A stretch of 64,000 nucleotides of DNA, taken from the NCBI RefSeq assembly GCF_001657485.1, contig NZ_LXFU01000037.1, forward strand, positions 558,001-622,000. The letters run 5' to 3'. Position numbers and translations under genes: made by a program. The DNA is from Rhizobium sp. WYCCWR10014 (GTDB lineage Bacteria; Pseudomonadota; Alphaproteobacteria; Rhizobiales; Rhizobiaceae). The notes under the pieces are model-generated. The model had not been told where the DNA came from. It did not search any database and saw only the letters and a list, made by a program, of their open reading frames with translations. Below are positions 15,735 through 25,207 of the stretch, piece after piece (within the stretch, counting starts at the first letter, position 1; each line of letters opens with the position of its first letter).

Positions 15735-16808
15735 ATGAATAGAAGACGTTTCCTCGCCTCGGTTCCGCTCGCTCTGTTCTATGTCCGCACGGGCCAAGCC
15801 CTGGCACAGGTGCCTGCCGCTGCAGGGCTGCGCGTCCTTGCCGACAGGAGGTCGTTCCGATTCGGATCGGCAATCGATTTTCAAAACATCAACGATCCAA
15901 TCGCTGCCGAGATCTACATCGACAACGTCAATTCAATAACGCCGCGAAACGAACTGAAGTGGAGTGCGACGGAAAAGAGACCGGGTGTTTTCAGCTTCGG
16001 CAGCGCCGACCGCATGGTTGCATTTGCGCGCAAAAACAACATGAGGGTTTATGGCCATACGCTGATCTGGTATCGCGTCCCGGGCTGGGTGTCTGATATC
16101 ACGGACGCAAAGACCATTCAGGCGACCATGAACCGTCATATAAAACAGGTTGTCACTCGCTATAAGAACTCGATCGATGCATGGGATGTAGTGAACGAAC
16201 CGTTGGAGTATGATGCACCGGATTTGCGGGATTGTGTTTTCCGACGCCTTCTTGGCGACGAGTATATCCGTATGAGTTTCGACATGGCGCACCAGGCCAA
16301 TCCCGGCGCGACGCTGGTGCTCAACGAAACGCATCTGGAGAAAAAATCCGACGTGTTCGAACAGAAGCGCGCGCGCATTCTGAAAATCGTCGAGGATCTC
16401 GTCGCCAAAAAAACGCCGATCAATGCGGTGGGACTGCAGGCGCATTTCCGCCCCGGCCTCGACCGGATCGATCCGGAAGGAATGGGGCGCTTCTGCGCGG
16501 CGCTGAAGGATATGGGTGTCGGCGTTTTCATCACCGAACTGGATGCGTCCTGCCACTTCCTGAACCGCGACAAAGCCTTCACGCCGGCCTCCTACGCCGA
16601 TATTTTCAGCGAGGTGATCACTGTCGCGGCCGAACATGGCGACTTGAAAGGCGTGACGGTATGGGGCATGTCGGAAAAATACGGAGCGCCCGATGAGAAA
16701 GCGACCGATCCCGCTGCGGCTTGCACGAAGCGCGTTAATCTCTACGACGAAAATAATGCGCCAAGAAGTGCAGTTGATGGGATCCGGCGGGCAATAGAGG
16801 CGATGTGA
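15735..16808 (+). CDS. GH10-family glycanase (xylanase-like), exported by Tat
   Basis: 357 residues from the ATG at 15735, giving a twin-arginine signal (MNRRRFLASVPLALF, cleavage near ALAQ). The catalytic domain is a GH10 (beta/alpha)8 barrel with acid/base E155 in WDVVNEP and nucleophile E268 in FITELDAS. GH10 enzymes cut beta-1,4-linked xylan or glucan backbones. Within the pss cluster, the likely substrate is the organism's own EPS, periplasmic or nascent. R. leguminosarum has, as I recall, a GH10-type EPS glycanase called PssW near this place; the symbol is left blank because I could not verify it. The pssJ-like glycosyltransferase follows after 31 bases. A plant cell-wall role is the alternative. 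Confidence 0.88.
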   Translation: MNRRRFLASVPLALFYVRTGQALAQVPAAAGLRVLADRRSFRFGSAIDFQNINDPIAAEIYIDNVNSITPRNELKWSATEKRPGVFSFGSADRMVAFARKNNMRVYGHTLIWYRVPGWVSDITDAKTIQATMNRHIKQVVTRYKNSIDAWDVVNEPLEYDAPDLRDCVFRRLLGDEYIRMSFDMAHQANPGATLVLNETHLEKKSDVFEQKRARILKIVEDLVAKKTPINAVGLQAHFRPGLDRIDPEGMGRFCAALKDMGVGVFITELDASCHFLNRDKAFTPASYADIFSEVITVAAEHGDLKGVTVWGMSEKYGAPDEKATDPAAACTKRVNLYDENNAPRSAVDGIRRAIEAM

Positions 16809-16839
16809 TGCACAAGACAACGGAGACGCGAACAGATTC

Positions 16840-17991
16840 ATGAAAAAAGCCGTTATTTATGTGGAAAAATTTTTGCCTGCCAGCCAGGCATTTGTTCTCA
16901 ACCAGGCGGTAGCGTTTCGTTCTTTCGAAGCTGAAATTCTTGCTGGCTCGCGAATTTCTTCGGCCCATACAAAAAAATCCACTGTTCCGGTTCATGACAT
17001 CCGTCGGTCGCCCGTTGCACGGGCCGGTGAACTGCTTCTGAAAATCCCGCAGATCGGCCTTCCCTTCCTCTTTCCCGCGATCGGCAAAGCCGATCTCGTT
17101 CACGCCCATTTTGGCAAGAACGGGTATGTCATCGGCCCATTGGCGCGCGCCGCCGGCAAGCCGCTGGTCACGACGTTCCACGGCTTCGATGCCACCTATC
17201 GCGGTGACCCGAAAAAGCCGGGCGGCTTCAATCAGGTGCGTTTCTTCGCCAAGGGCCGGAGCGAGATGGCCGGCTGGAACAGCTGGAACATCGCCGTTTC
17301 CGATTTCATCCGCGACCGGCTGCTGGCGCTCGGCTTTCGTGCCGAACGTGTCTATCGCCATCACATCGGCATCGATCTCGATCTCTTCAATATGGAGCCT
17401 CGTCCGCGAAAAAAAGGGCTCGTGGTTTCAATTGCCCGCTTCGTCGACTACAAGGGCCATCGCTTCATGATCGATGCGCTTTCACGGGTGGCCGCCGCCG
17501 GCACCCCGGTCGAATTCGTCATGGTCGGCCAAGGTCCGTTGAAGGAGGAAATCGAAGCACTGGCGCGTCGTTCCTTGCCAAGCGTCACGATCCATGAAAA
17601 TCTGTCGCAGACTGAGATAAGAGATCTGCTCGCCAGTGCGGAGCTTTATCTTCATGGAAGCGTGACCCTCGACAATGGTCACGCCGAAGCTTTCGGCCTC
17701 GCCAATCTTGAGGCGGAAGCCGTCGGTACTCCGGTCGTCGCATTTCGCTCGGGAGGTGTGGGCGAAGCGATCGAAGAGGGGAAAACTGGTTATCTCGTGG
17801 AGGAGCGGGATGTCGCAGGAATGGCGGAGGCGGTCGGAAGGCTGCTCAACGACCAGGCTCTGTGGACAGCCTTTAGCGCGCGGGCACCGCTTCTGGTGGC
17901 CGAGCGTTTCGACTTACGTCGCCAAACGGGGATGCTCGAGGACTATTACAGTTCCGTGCTAGACGAATTTTCCAGCCGGGGTCGGACTTGA
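16840..17991 (+). CDS. pssJ: GT4-family glycosyltransferase of EPS synthesis
   Basis: 383 residues with the GT-B fold. Basic N-terminal domain (KKAVIYVEKFLPASQAFV), LVHAHFGKNGY, then a C-terminal domain with VSIARFVDYKGHRF and the donor-binding motif HAEAFGLANLEAEA (the E-x7-E pattern). It should add a sugar with retention to the lipid-linked repeat unit. The next gene starts on its stop codon (TGATG), and the glycanase lies just upstream. By order in the pss cluster (next to the acyl- and pyruvyltransferases) it corresponds to pssJ, reported as adding the terminal galactose; that symbol is by synteny from memory. Confidence 0.82.
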   Translation: MKKAVIYVEKFLPASQAFVLNQAVAFRSFEAEILAGSRISSAHTKKSTVPVHDIRRSPVARAGELLLKIPQIGLPFLFPAIGKADLVHAHFGKNGYVIGPLARAAGKPLVTTFHGFDATYRGDPKKPGGFNQVRFFAKGRSEMAGWNSWNIAVSDFIRDRLLALGFRAERVYRHHIGIDLDLFNMEPRPRKKGLVVSIARFVDYKGHRFMIDALSRVAAAGTPVEFVMVGQGPLKEEIEALARRSLPSVTIHENLSQTEIRDLLASAELYLHGSVTLDNGHAEAFGLANLEAEAVGTPVVAFRSGGVGEAIEEGKTGYLVEERDVAGMAEAVGRLLNDQALWTAFSARAPLLVAERFDLRRQTGMLEDYYSSVLDEFSSRGRT

Positions 17992-18497
17992 TGGTGCAGA
18001 CAGGAAAAAAGCCGAAGTGGGGACTGAATGTATTTCGGCCGCTGCGGAACAGCATTGTGACGGCCAAATGGCTCTACTATACGAAGTTCTGGGGAATGGA
18101 CATCGATCCGACGGCAAGCTTTTCCTTGAGCGTTCGTTTCGACAAGACCAACCCGAAGGGATTGCATATCGGCGCGGAAACTTACGTCGCCTTTGAGGCT
18201 GCGATTCTCACCCACGATCTCACACGCGGGCTTTACCTCCACACGAGGATCGGCAAACGCTGCTTCATCGGAGCCCGCAGCATCATTCTGCCCGGCGTCG
18301 AGATCGGCGACGAATGTGTCATCGGCTCGGGCTCGGTGGTGACCAAGAACGTGCCGCCGCGCTCGCTCGTGGCGGGCAATCCGGCAAAGATTATCCGCAG
18401 CGACATCAAGATCATTTCGCGTTACGGACGCATGGCACGCGAAGACGAGACGGTCTCGCAGATCGTGACGCACTTGCCGACTGGAGAAGCACGATGA
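17991..18497 (+). CDS. pssR: Hexapeptide-repeat acyltransferase (EPS O-acetylation)
   Basis: 168 residues from the ATG that overlaps the pssJ stop (TGATG), with GGGG upstream. The second half carries the left-handed beta-helix repeats of the LbH/CysE-LacA family (IGKRCFIGARSIILPGVEIG, IGSGSVVTKNVPPRSLVAGN), with the typical ending GNPAKII. It should transfer an acetyl group from acetyl-CoA to a sugar of the EPS unit in the cytoplasm. It overlaps the following pyruvyltransferase gene (ATGA), so the decorating enzymes are made together. The symbol is by gene order. Confidence 0.83.
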   Translation: MVQTGKKPKWGLNVFRPLRNSIVTAKWLYYTKFWGMDIDPTASFSLSVRFDKTNPKGLHIGAETYVAFEAAILTHDLTRGLYLHTRIGKRCFIGARSIILPGVEIGDECVIGSGSVVTKNVPPRSLVAGNPAKIIRSDIKIISRYGRMAREDETVSQIVTHLPTGEAR

Positions 18498-19396
18498 AGA
18501 TGTTTGCCTACCGGGGGAAACACGAGAATTTTGGCGACGAACTGAACCATTGGCTCTGGGAGCGTCTGCTGCCCGGCTTCTTCGATGAGGACGAAAGCCA
18601 GCTCTTTCTCGGCATCGGCTCGATCCTCTACGACAATTTCGACCCGAACATGCAGAAGATCGTCTTCGGCTCGGGCTATGGCGGCTACACCAACCCGCCG
18701 AAAGTCGACGGCAACTGGACCTTCTATTTCGTGCGCGGAAAGAAGACCGCCGAGGTCCTCGGCATCGATCCGAGCTACGCCATCGGCGATTCGGGCATCC
18801 TCACGCGCAGCTGCTGGGATGCGAAAAGCATCGAAAAGCGATACCCGGTCTCCTTCATGCCGCACTACGAAAGTGCCATGTACGGCAGTTGGGACAAGGT
18901 CTGCGAGCTCGCAGGCATTCACTATATCGATCCGCGCTGGCCGGTGGAAAAGGTTCTGACCGAAATCAGCGCATCGCATAAAGTGGTCTCCGAGGCGATG
19001 CATGGCTGCATTATCTCAGACGCGCTGCGCGTTCCCTGGCGGGCGATCCGGCCGATCGCGCCGGGGAACCGCGCCAAGTGGTACGATTGGGCAAGTGCGC
19101 TTGATCTGGAGATTGACTTCGACCCGATTGGCCCGTCAAACGTCGTCGAAGCAGGAGCATCACTGGTACGGAATAACACCTACCTTTTGAAGAACATAAC
19201 GTTCCGCCACCGCCGCATTCGGCAGCTCACTGGCAATTATGTCTTCGGGTCGACGGTCAAGACGCTCCAGCGGGTAGCAGAGAAGCCGGGACAACTGAGT
19301 TCCGACACGTCCATGGTAAATGCGCACAACAGAATGCTGCTGGAACTGGATCGCCTGAAGCAGGATTTTTCCAAGAAAACGGCAAGCGTCCTGTGA
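18494..19396 (+). CDS. pssM: Polysaccharide pyruvyltransferase
   Basis: 300 residues from the ATG at 18494, which overlaps the acyltransferase stop (ATGA) and has GGAG 6 bases upstream; the frame is open earlier but that part lies over the previous gene. It belongs to the ExoV/CsaB-type pyruvyltransferase family: opening FAYRGKHENFGDELNHW, GIGSIL, FGSGYGG, and VVSEAMHGCIISDALRVPW, the conserved His-Gly region. It should place a ketal pyruvate from phosphoenolpyruvate on an EPS sugar. R. leguminosarum EPS carries two pyruvylated sugars, matching the two genes of this family here (see 21083). Symbol by order. Confidence 0.83.
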   Translation: MKMFAYRGKHENFGDELNHWLWERLLPGFFDEDESQLFLGIGSILYDNFDPNMQKIVFGSGYGGYTNPPKVDGNWTFYFVRGKKTAEVLGIDPSYAIGDSGILTRSCWDAKSIEKRYPVSFMPHYESAMYGSWDKVCELAGIHYIDPRWPVEKVLTEISASHKVVSEAMHGCIISDALRVPWRAIRPIAPGNRAKWYDWASALDLEIDFDPIGPSNVVEAGASLVRNNTYLLKNITFRHRRIRQLTGNYVFGSTVKTLQRVAEKPGQLSSDTSMVNAHNRMLLELDRLKQDFSKKTASVL

Positions 19397-19547
19397 CCCC
19401 GCAAACCCGATTCGTGACGAGGCGATAAGGCATGATCCTTTCTAACTCCATCAACTCCCTCTCTTCCCGCAAGGGGGAGAAGTACTTTGGAAGGGCGCTT
19501 GGCCCGCTTCAGCGTTCAATGTCATTGACGTGCGGAGCCGTTCGACC

Positions 19548-21050
19548 ATGAGCAGTGTTACCGACCGGCTGATCCAGGGCAGCATGTGGCTGAGCCTGTC
19601 CCGCGCCATCGTCAACGGGCTTTCGGCGCTCAGCACCTTCGTTCTCGCCTGGTACCTCGCACCGTCCGATTTCGGTCTCGTTGCCATTGCAACGACGATC
19701 CAGGTCATCCTGAGTTCCGTCACCGAACTTTCGCTCAATCAGGCGCTCATCCGCCACGAGGACCCGAGCGAGGTTCATTTCAGCGCGGTTTGGACGCTGA
19801 GCGTGACAAGAAGCGCGATCCTGGCTTTGCTGTTTGCCGCCAGTGCCTTTCCAATTGCCGAATTTTATAACGAGCCCCGGCTGACAAGCGTCATGCTTGC
19901 TTTGAGTTTCAGCTTGCTTCTCAGCGGCCTGGCCAATCCACGTCGCGTCATGCTCCAGCGTGATCTGATCTTCTGGCAGGAATTCGTTCTCAACGTATCG
20001 CAAAAGCTGGTCGGCTTCGTCGTGACGGTGGCAATCGCTGCGATCTACCAGAGCTATTGGGCTCTTGTTCTCGGCACCCTCGCCTATCAGATCACCAATA
20101 TCATCGTTTCCTATACCGTCTTGCCCTTCGTGCCGCGCGTAACCTTCCGGCATGCGCGAGAATTGTTTTCGTTCTCGCTGTGGCTAACGGCAGGACAGAT
20201 CGTCAACACGCTGAACTGGCGCATCGAGTATCTGTTGATCGGCAAGATGCTGGGCGCCACGCAGCTTGGCCACTATACCGTCGGCAACACCCTTTCGACG
20301 CTGCCGACCCGTGAGGCCACGGCACCGTTGAACCAGACGATTTATCCGGGCTTTTCCAGAGTACGCAACGACCCAGTCCGGCTGATCGCAGCCTATCAGC
20401 GCGCGCAGGCGCTTTTGGCTGCAGTGGCGCTTCCGGCTGGAATCGGCATGGCCGTTGTAGCTGATCCGATGATGCGGCTCGCCTTGGGAGAGAAATGGAT
20501 TCCCGCCATCTTTATCGTTCAGGCGCTCGCATCGGTCTTTGCTCTGCAGACGCTCGGTTCACTCGTCCAGCCGTTGGGCATGGCAAAGGGTCATACCAAG
20601 TTGCTGTTCATCCGCGACGCCCAGATGCTGGTGGTCCGCGTTCCCATTATCATCGTCGGCCTGATGATTGCCGGACTTCCAGGCGTCGTCTACGCGCGTG
20701 TGTTGACGGGTTTGATTTCAACCGCGGTCAATATGCTTCTCGTCAAGCGACTGATCGGCCTGCCGTTCTTTCAGCAACTCGGGGCCAACTTCCGCGCGCT
20801 TGTCAGCGTGGCATTGATGGCCGCCGGCGTCTGGGGACTGTCACATGTCCTGAACATGCCGACCGATAAGCTGGGCCTGGCCCTTCATCTGGCCATACTG
20901 GTCATCACCGGCGGTATTCTCTATGTCGGTTCCAGCTTTGTCCTTTGGCTCGCGATGAAGAAGCCAAATGGCCCGGAAACCGAAGTTCAGCGTATCTTTG
21001 TCAAGTTCCTGTCAAAAGCCAAACGTATGGCCATACCCAAGTCGGCCTAA
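19548..21050 (+). CDS. pssL: Wzx-type flippase for the EPS repeat unit
   Basis: 500 residues from the ATG at 19548, with GGAG at 10 bases; a GTG at 19530 in frame is less likely. It is a hydrophobic protein of the polysaccharide transporter (MOP/Wzx) family with about 12-14 membrane spans; it starts VTDRLIQGSMWLSLSRAIVN and includes the conserved stretch GLANPRRVMLQRDLIF. It should flip undecaprenyl-linked octasaccharide units across the inner membrane for polymerisation by the Wzy protein at 42198. It lies between the two pyruvyltransferase genes. The preceding 150-base gap has an imperfect GC-rich hairpin and nothing else of note. Confidence 0.87.
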   Translation: MSSVTDRLIQGSMWLSLSRAIVNGLSALSTFVLAWYLAPSDFGLVAIATTIQVILSSVTELSLNQALIRHEDPSEVHFSAVWTLSVTRSAILALLFAASAFPIAEFYNEPRLTSVMLALSFSLLLSGLANPRRVMLQRDLIFWQEFVLNVSQKLVGFVVTVAIAAIYQSYWALVLGTLAYQITNIIVSYTVLPFVPRVTFRHARELFSFSLWLTAGQIVNTLNWRIEYLLIGKMLGATQLGHYTVGNTLSTLPTREATAPLNQTIYPGFSRVRNDPVRLIAAYQRAQALLAAVALPAGIGMAVVADPMMRLALGEKWIPAIFIVQALASVFALQTLGSLVQPLGMAKGHTKLLFIRDAQMLVVRVPIIIVGLMIAGLPGVVYARVLTGLISTAVNMLLVKRLIGLPFFQQLGANFRALVSVALMAAGVWGLSHVLNMPTDKLGLALHLAILVITGGILYVGSSFVLWLAMKKPNGPETEVQRIFVKFLSKAKRMAIPKSA

Positions 21051-21082
21051 AAGCTAAAACGAACATCAACAAGAGAGGCAGA

Positions 21083-22087
21083 ATGACCAGCCAATCCAGA
21101 ACGGAGCTGATCGCAAAACTTAATGGTATGATCCATGATTGCCTGAAAGACTATGTCTCACGCGATGAACCGCTTGCAATCCTCGATTTCCCCGACATCC
21201 GCAATTGCGGCGACTCCGCAATCTGGCTGGGCGAAATGGCCTATCTGAAGGATCGCTTCGGCAAACGCCCGGACTATGTTTCGAGAACAGCGGATTTTTC
21301 CGCAGATGAGCTGAAAAAGCGTGTACCGACCGGTCCGATTTTCATTCATGGCGGCGGCAATTTCGGTGACATCTGGGTTTCCCATCAGGATTTCCGCGAA
21401 GCCATCATGGAGCGTTTCCCGGATCGGCAGATCGTCCAGTTCCCGCAGTCTATCCACTACAGTTCACCTGAGCGCATCGAGCAATCCGCACGCGCAATCG
21501 CGCGTCATAAGAATTTCGTCCTGCTCGTGCGCGATGAAGAATCGAAGGAATTTTCCGAGAAGCACTTCGACTGCACCGTCCGGCTATGCCCCGACATGGC
21601 CTTCGCCATCGGGCCGCTGCCGGACAGGGCTACGCAAATTTCTGTCCTCGCCATGCTGCGAGAGGATGCGGAACGGGTTGGCGGCACCGATCGTAAGATC
21701 CCTTCCGATATTCCTGTGGAAGACTGGATCACTGAGTCGAAGCGGAAGGTGGATATCGCCAAGAAGTTGGGAGCAGCTTCGGCTTTCCTGGCACTGAAGC
21801 CGAGCGAAGTGGCATTGCGCAAGCTGGACGCCGCAGCGCACAACCGCTTCGAGCGCGGCATCAGCCAGATTTCACGCGCCCGCGCCATCGTTACCGATCG
21901 CCTGCACGTCCATATCTGCTCGCTATTGCTCGGCCGGCCGCATGCCGTGCTGGACAACAGCTACGGAAAGATCCGTCGCTTCATGAATGCCTTCTCCGGC
22001 GGGACCGAACTTTCATACAAGGCAACATCGCTTGAGGATGGAATCGAGTGGGCGCGTCACCAGGCCGGGCAAGGAGCGCGCGGATGA
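21083..22087 (+). CDS. pssK: Polysaccharide pyruvyltransferase
   Basis: 334 residues from the ATG at 21083, after AGAGAGG; the frame upstream lies over the flippase gene. ExoV-type features: LDFPDIRNCGDSAIWLGE, IFIHGGGNFGDIW, QFPQSIHYSS, LLVRDEESKEF and a TDRLHVHICSLLLGRPH motif with the conserved histidine region. It should transfer pyruvate from PEP to a sugar of the EPS side chain. It is a different subtype from the gene at 18494, so the two probably act on different residues. The next gene starts 39 bases later. Symbol by gene order. Confidence 0.84.
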   Translation: MTSQSRTELIAKLNGMIHDCLKDYVSRDEPLAILDFPDIRNCGDSAIWLGEMAYLKDRFGKRPDYVSRTADFSADELKKRVPTGPIFIHGGGNFGDIWVSHQDFREAIMERFPDRQIVQFPQSIHYSSPERIEQSARAIARHKNFVLLVRDEESKEFSEKHFDCTVRLCPDMAFAIGPLPDRATQISVLAMLREDAERVGGTDRKIPSDIPVEDWITESKRKVDIAKKLGAASAFLALKPSEVALRKLDAAAHNRFERGISQISRARAIVTDRLHVHICSLLLGRPHAVLDNSYGKIRRFMNAFSGGTELSYKATSLEDGIEWARHQAGQGARG

Positions 22088-22126
22088 CAGAGACGCTGCA
22101 CCCTTGCAGGATCAGGAGGTAATCCG

Positions 22127-22948
22127 ATGACACTTGTCACCTTCATTATCCCGGTCCGACATCAGGACAATGCCCGCGACTGGAGCAGGCTGAAGGCAAA
22201 TCTGACCCAGACCGTGGCTTCCATTTCCAACCAGACCAATGGGGACTGGCGCGGCATCATCGTGGCAAACGAAGGCGCCGATCTGCCTGACCTGCCGGAA
22301 AAATTCTCCGCCGTGCGTGTCACCTTTCCGCCGAACGATCTGCATGAGCTTGGAAAGGGCAGCAAGGAAGACTTCCTTGATGCCTTCCGGGCAGACAAAG
22401 GCCGTCGCGTTCTAAATGGCATGCTGAATGCCACCGACAGTCGCTTCTTCATGATTGTTGATGACGACGATTTCGTCAGTTCGCGAATCGTTCAACACGT
22501 GTCCGAAAATCGGGACGCCAACGGATGGACGATCGACCATGGTTATATCTGGGACGATGGCGGTAACTTCCTGTTTGGCCACGACGACTTCAGCCATCTC
22601 TGCGGTACCTCATTGATCATTCGTGCAGATCTCTACGAACTACCTGAACGCTTTGAGGATGCTTCGCTCGACTGGATCAAGTCGATGCTGGGCAGCCATG
22701 TCCGCATAGCGGATATTCTTGCGCAACGGGGAGCGCCGCTCACGAAGCTTCCCTTTCGCGGGGCAGTCTATCGGGTCGCCCACGGCGGATCGCATAGTCA
22801 GGCACCGAGCCTGCTGCGACAGTATTTCCTGAACCGCGGCGTACTCACCAAACCGCGGCGGTGGTTGCGCAATCTTCGTAAGCTGAGGGTACTCGGCGAG
22901 GGTCACAGGCGCGAGTTTTTCGGTAAGACGCGGTCGAACCCCGCGTAA
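22127..22948 (+). CDS. pssI: GT2-like glycosyltransferase
   Basis: 273 residues with an excellent AGGAGGT ribosome-binding site. A GT-A fold with the opening TLVTFIIPVRHQDN, an unusual insert before the nucleotide site and the metal-binding FMIVDDDDF near residue 108. It is the most divergent of the pss glycosyltransferases here: the usual DDGS motif is replaced by IIVANEGAD. A conserved LDWIKSMLGSHVRIADIL region follows. It should add one sugar of the EPS octasaccharide. Its place between the pyruvyltransferase and pssH matches pssI by order. Confidence 0.8.
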   Translation: MTLVTFIIPVRHQDNARDWSRLKANLTQTVASISNQTNGDWRGIIVANEGADLPDLPEKFSAVRVTFPPNDLHELGKGSKEDFLDAFRADKGRRVLNGMLNATDSRFFMIVDDDDFVSSRIVQHVSENRDANGWTIDHGYIWDDGGNFLFGHDDFSHLCGTSLIIRADLYELPERFEDASLDWIKSMLGSHVRIADILAQRGAPLTKLPFRGAVYRVAHGGSHSQAPSLLRQYFLNRGVLTKPRRWLRNLRKLRVLGEGHRREFFGKTRSNPA

Positions 22949-23031
22949 GCGCCGATCCCATTCGAACATCGCACAGGCAGTCAAAATATGAAGCTTTTCT
23001 CTTTCGACTTCACCAAGAGGGTTGATAACTG

Positions 23032-23976
23032 ATGTCGGATCTATCGGTCAGCGTGCTCTTTTCATCCTACAATGGCGCCAGCCGCCGGCTGCGCCACACT
23101 TTGGATTCCTTGGTGCGCCAGGAGCTTCCCCATGATCGGTGGGAACTGATAGCCGTCGACAACAATAGCAATGACGGCACGTTTGAACTTTTGGAAACCT
23201 ATAGTGACAAGCTTCCCATCACCATCCTGCAGCAGCGCAAGCCGGGAAAGTCCGGCGCGCTGAATATGGCCTTGGATCGGGTGAAGGGGGATCTCATCGT
23301 CTTTACGGACGACGATGTTCGTGCCGAACCGAACTGGCTGAAAGCGATCGTCGACTGCGCCGCAGCCCATCCGAGTTATGGCGTCTTCGGCGGCAGAATC
23401 GTCCCTGAATGGGAGAAAGAACCAAAAGACAGGTTTATCGAATGGATTCCGATGGGATCCACCTTTGCGATAGTCGATGACACCCAAAGTGGACCGTGTG
23501 ACCCGACGAAAGTCTGGGGCCCGAATACGATCGTCCGGCGAGAGCTGCTCGGGACAAGCGTGCGCTACCGCGAAGATATCGGTCCTCTTCCCGGAAAGAT
23601 TTTTGCCATGGGTGAAGATGCGGAAATCATCATTCGCCTGGCGGCCAATGGCGCCAAGTCCTACCGATGCGCCGAGGCCGTGGTCCATCATTGGATTCCG
23701 GCGTCGAGCGTGACGGAGGATTGGGTACAGAAAAGAGGCGAGCGGCTTGGCTACGGCATGCCGGCGCTCTTTCCCGACGAGGTGCCTGGAGGGGTGAGGT
23801 TAAGCGGAGTTCCGCTTCCGACCTGGATCGAAAGCGCACAATGGGCCTTCCGGGCAGCAATGCTTTATCTCCTGCCGCGATCGAAGAAACGTTTCTGGGC
23901 GATCTGGAAATATTATTACATGCGTGGCTATCGCGCCGGAATTCGCCGATACGTTTCTCAGACGATGACGCAGTAA
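23032..23976 (+). CDS. pssH: GT2-family glycosyltransferase, paralogue of the gene at 25208
   Basis: 314 residues: SVLFSSYNGASRRL, AVDNNSNDGT near 40, metal-binding VFTDDDV near 91, and the signature stretch EWIPMGSTFAIVDD, with a membrane-associated C-terminus (LPRSKKRFWAIWKYYYMRGY). The last 200 residues are strikingly similar to the product of 25208-26182, while the N-terminal 70 have diverged. Even the DNA after its stop resembles the DNA after that gene (relic at 24000). This is a tandem duplicate. It should add a glucose-type residue of the EPS unit; the exact sugar is unknown. Symbol by order. Confidence 0.85.
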   Translation: MSDLSVSVLFSSYNGASRRLRHTLDSLVRQELPHDRWELIAVDNNSNDGTFELLETYSDKLPITILQQRKPGKSGALNMALDRVKGDLIVFTDDDVRAEPNWLKAIVDCAAAHPSYGVFGGRIVPEWEKEPKDRFIEWIPMGSTFAIVDDTQSGPCDPTKVWGPNTIVRRELLGTSVRYREDIGPLPGKIFAMGEDAEIIIRLAANGAKSYRCAEAVVHHWIPASSVTEDWVQKRGERLGYGMPALFPDEVPGGVRLSGVPLPTWIESAQWAFRAAMLYLLPRSKKRFWAIWKYYYMRGYRAGIRRYVSQTMTQ

Positions 23977-23999
23977 TCGATTGCACAGGAGGCAGTAAT

Positions 24000-24188
24000 T
24001 TGAAACTCTCGGTGCTCATCAAAAGTTTATGGCAGTATTTGCGCCCACGCATCGACAGCGTTCTATCGCAGGCCCAAGACATCGGCAAAGGCGTGACCCG
24101 AATCGCACAGCGAAGCGATCCGACCGAAATGAGGTCCGGAGCATCAAATGAGCAAAGTCAAGGCTACAATACTGTTCTCAACTTATAA
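24000..24188 (+). pseudogene. Relic of a duplicated pssS 5' end
   Basis: Just after pssH, an AGGAGG site and TTG start the frame LKLSVLIKSLWQYLRPRIDS, nearly the same as the start of pssS at 26179 (LKLSVLINNFNYGQYLRPCI). The spacing and the ribosome-binding site are the same as in the pssF-pssS junction. Two codons are lost in the middle, and similarity ends after about 27 residues; the frame then runs into the pssG gene and stops at 24188. It is a leftover from duplication of the pssF-pssS block. Confidence 0.65.
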
Positions 24189-25116
24189 CGGTGAGAAGAC
24201 TCTGCCAACGATGCTTGACGCACTATGCGCCTCCACCCTACCGCAGGAAGAATGGAAAATCGTTGCAGTCGACAACAACAGCAGCGACGACACTGCAGCA
24301 GTCTTGAATTCCTATAAGGAGCGGCTTCCGCTGGAAGTTTATTTTGAGCCAAAACAAGGTAAGCAGTACGCATTGACTTTGGGTTTCCGTTATCTGGAAG
24401 GCGAACTCGTCATTTTAACCGATGACGACGTCATTCCCGCGCCGGATTGGATCGAGCAGTTTCTCACCTTGGCAGATGAGCAGCCACAGTTTGCCATATT
24501 CGGCGGCCTAATAACGCCCGAATGGGAGGAAAGGCCGGCATCATGGCTTATCAAATACGGGCATCTGGGGATTCTTTATGCGCTAAATAGCGGTCTACCC
24601 GAGGGGCCGATTTCAGCGGCATTGATATCGGGGCCGAATTCGGCCTTCCGTCGTTCCATTTTAGGATCCGGCTATATCGTTCACGACGGCCTCGGCCCGG
24701 ATGCCACTGTCGCTCAGTTCCCCATGGGCGAGGATACTGCTTTCGCTCTCAGGTTGGAGAAGAATGGAGCCAAGGCTTTTCACTCGCGGCATCCCGGGGT
24801 TCGGCATATTATTAGGAAGGGCTACGTGAACGAAGGCTGGGTTTTGCGGCGCGGCGAGCGTTATGGCATGGGCTTGGTTATCGTTCGGCCGGACCTCTTC
24901 GACAGCAAAACGAAAATTGGCGGTCTGCCCATCGCTAGCGCCTTGAGATGGCTTCTGATGGTGCCGGCCAACGTCGTCGTCAAGAGATTTCCGCTAAGCG
25001 GCGTTCGCTTCAAATTGCTCTGGGCGCAGTCGGTGAGACAGGGGATCCTGCGCCAATTTCTCAAGCAGCGATCTGCGATGAATAAAACGATCTACTCTCA
25101 GGTCGGTGCCAAATGA
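24148..25116 (+). CDS. pssG: GT2-family glycosyltransferase
   Basis: 322 residues, ATG with GGAG at 6 bases. GT-A motifs ILFSTYNGEKTL, VAVDNNSSDDT and VILTDDDVIPAPDW near 91-100. It shares the family layout with pssF and pssH but is clearly more distant, for instance lacking the WIPMGSTFAI stretch. It sits between the two duplicates, and its 5' end overlaps the pssS relic at 24000-24188. Predicted to add one sugar of the EPS repeat. Symbol by order in the pss cluster. Confidence 0.84.
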   Translation: MSKVKATILFSTYNGEKTLPTMLDALCASTLPQEEWKIVAVDNNSSDDTAAVLNSYKERLPLEVYFEPKQGKQYALTLGFRYLEGELVILTDDDVIPAPDWIEQFLTLADEQPQFAIFGGLITPEWEERPASWLIKYGHLGILYALNSGLPEGPISAALISGPNSAFRRSILGSGYIVHDGLGPDATVAQFPMGEDTAFALRLEKNGAKAFHSRHPGVRHIIRKGYVNEGWVLRRGERYGMGLVIVRPDLFDSKTKIGGLPIASALRWLLMVPANVVVKRFPLSGVRFKLLWAQSVRQGILRQFLKQRSAMNKTIYSQVGAK

Positions 25117-25207
25117 GGAAAGTACTAAACCGCGGCATCGACAGGAAGCGCTCCAGCTGCGGAGGCAGCGGGCAGGATTTTCGCACGTCAGGAGGCGAGT
25201 GGGTTTG

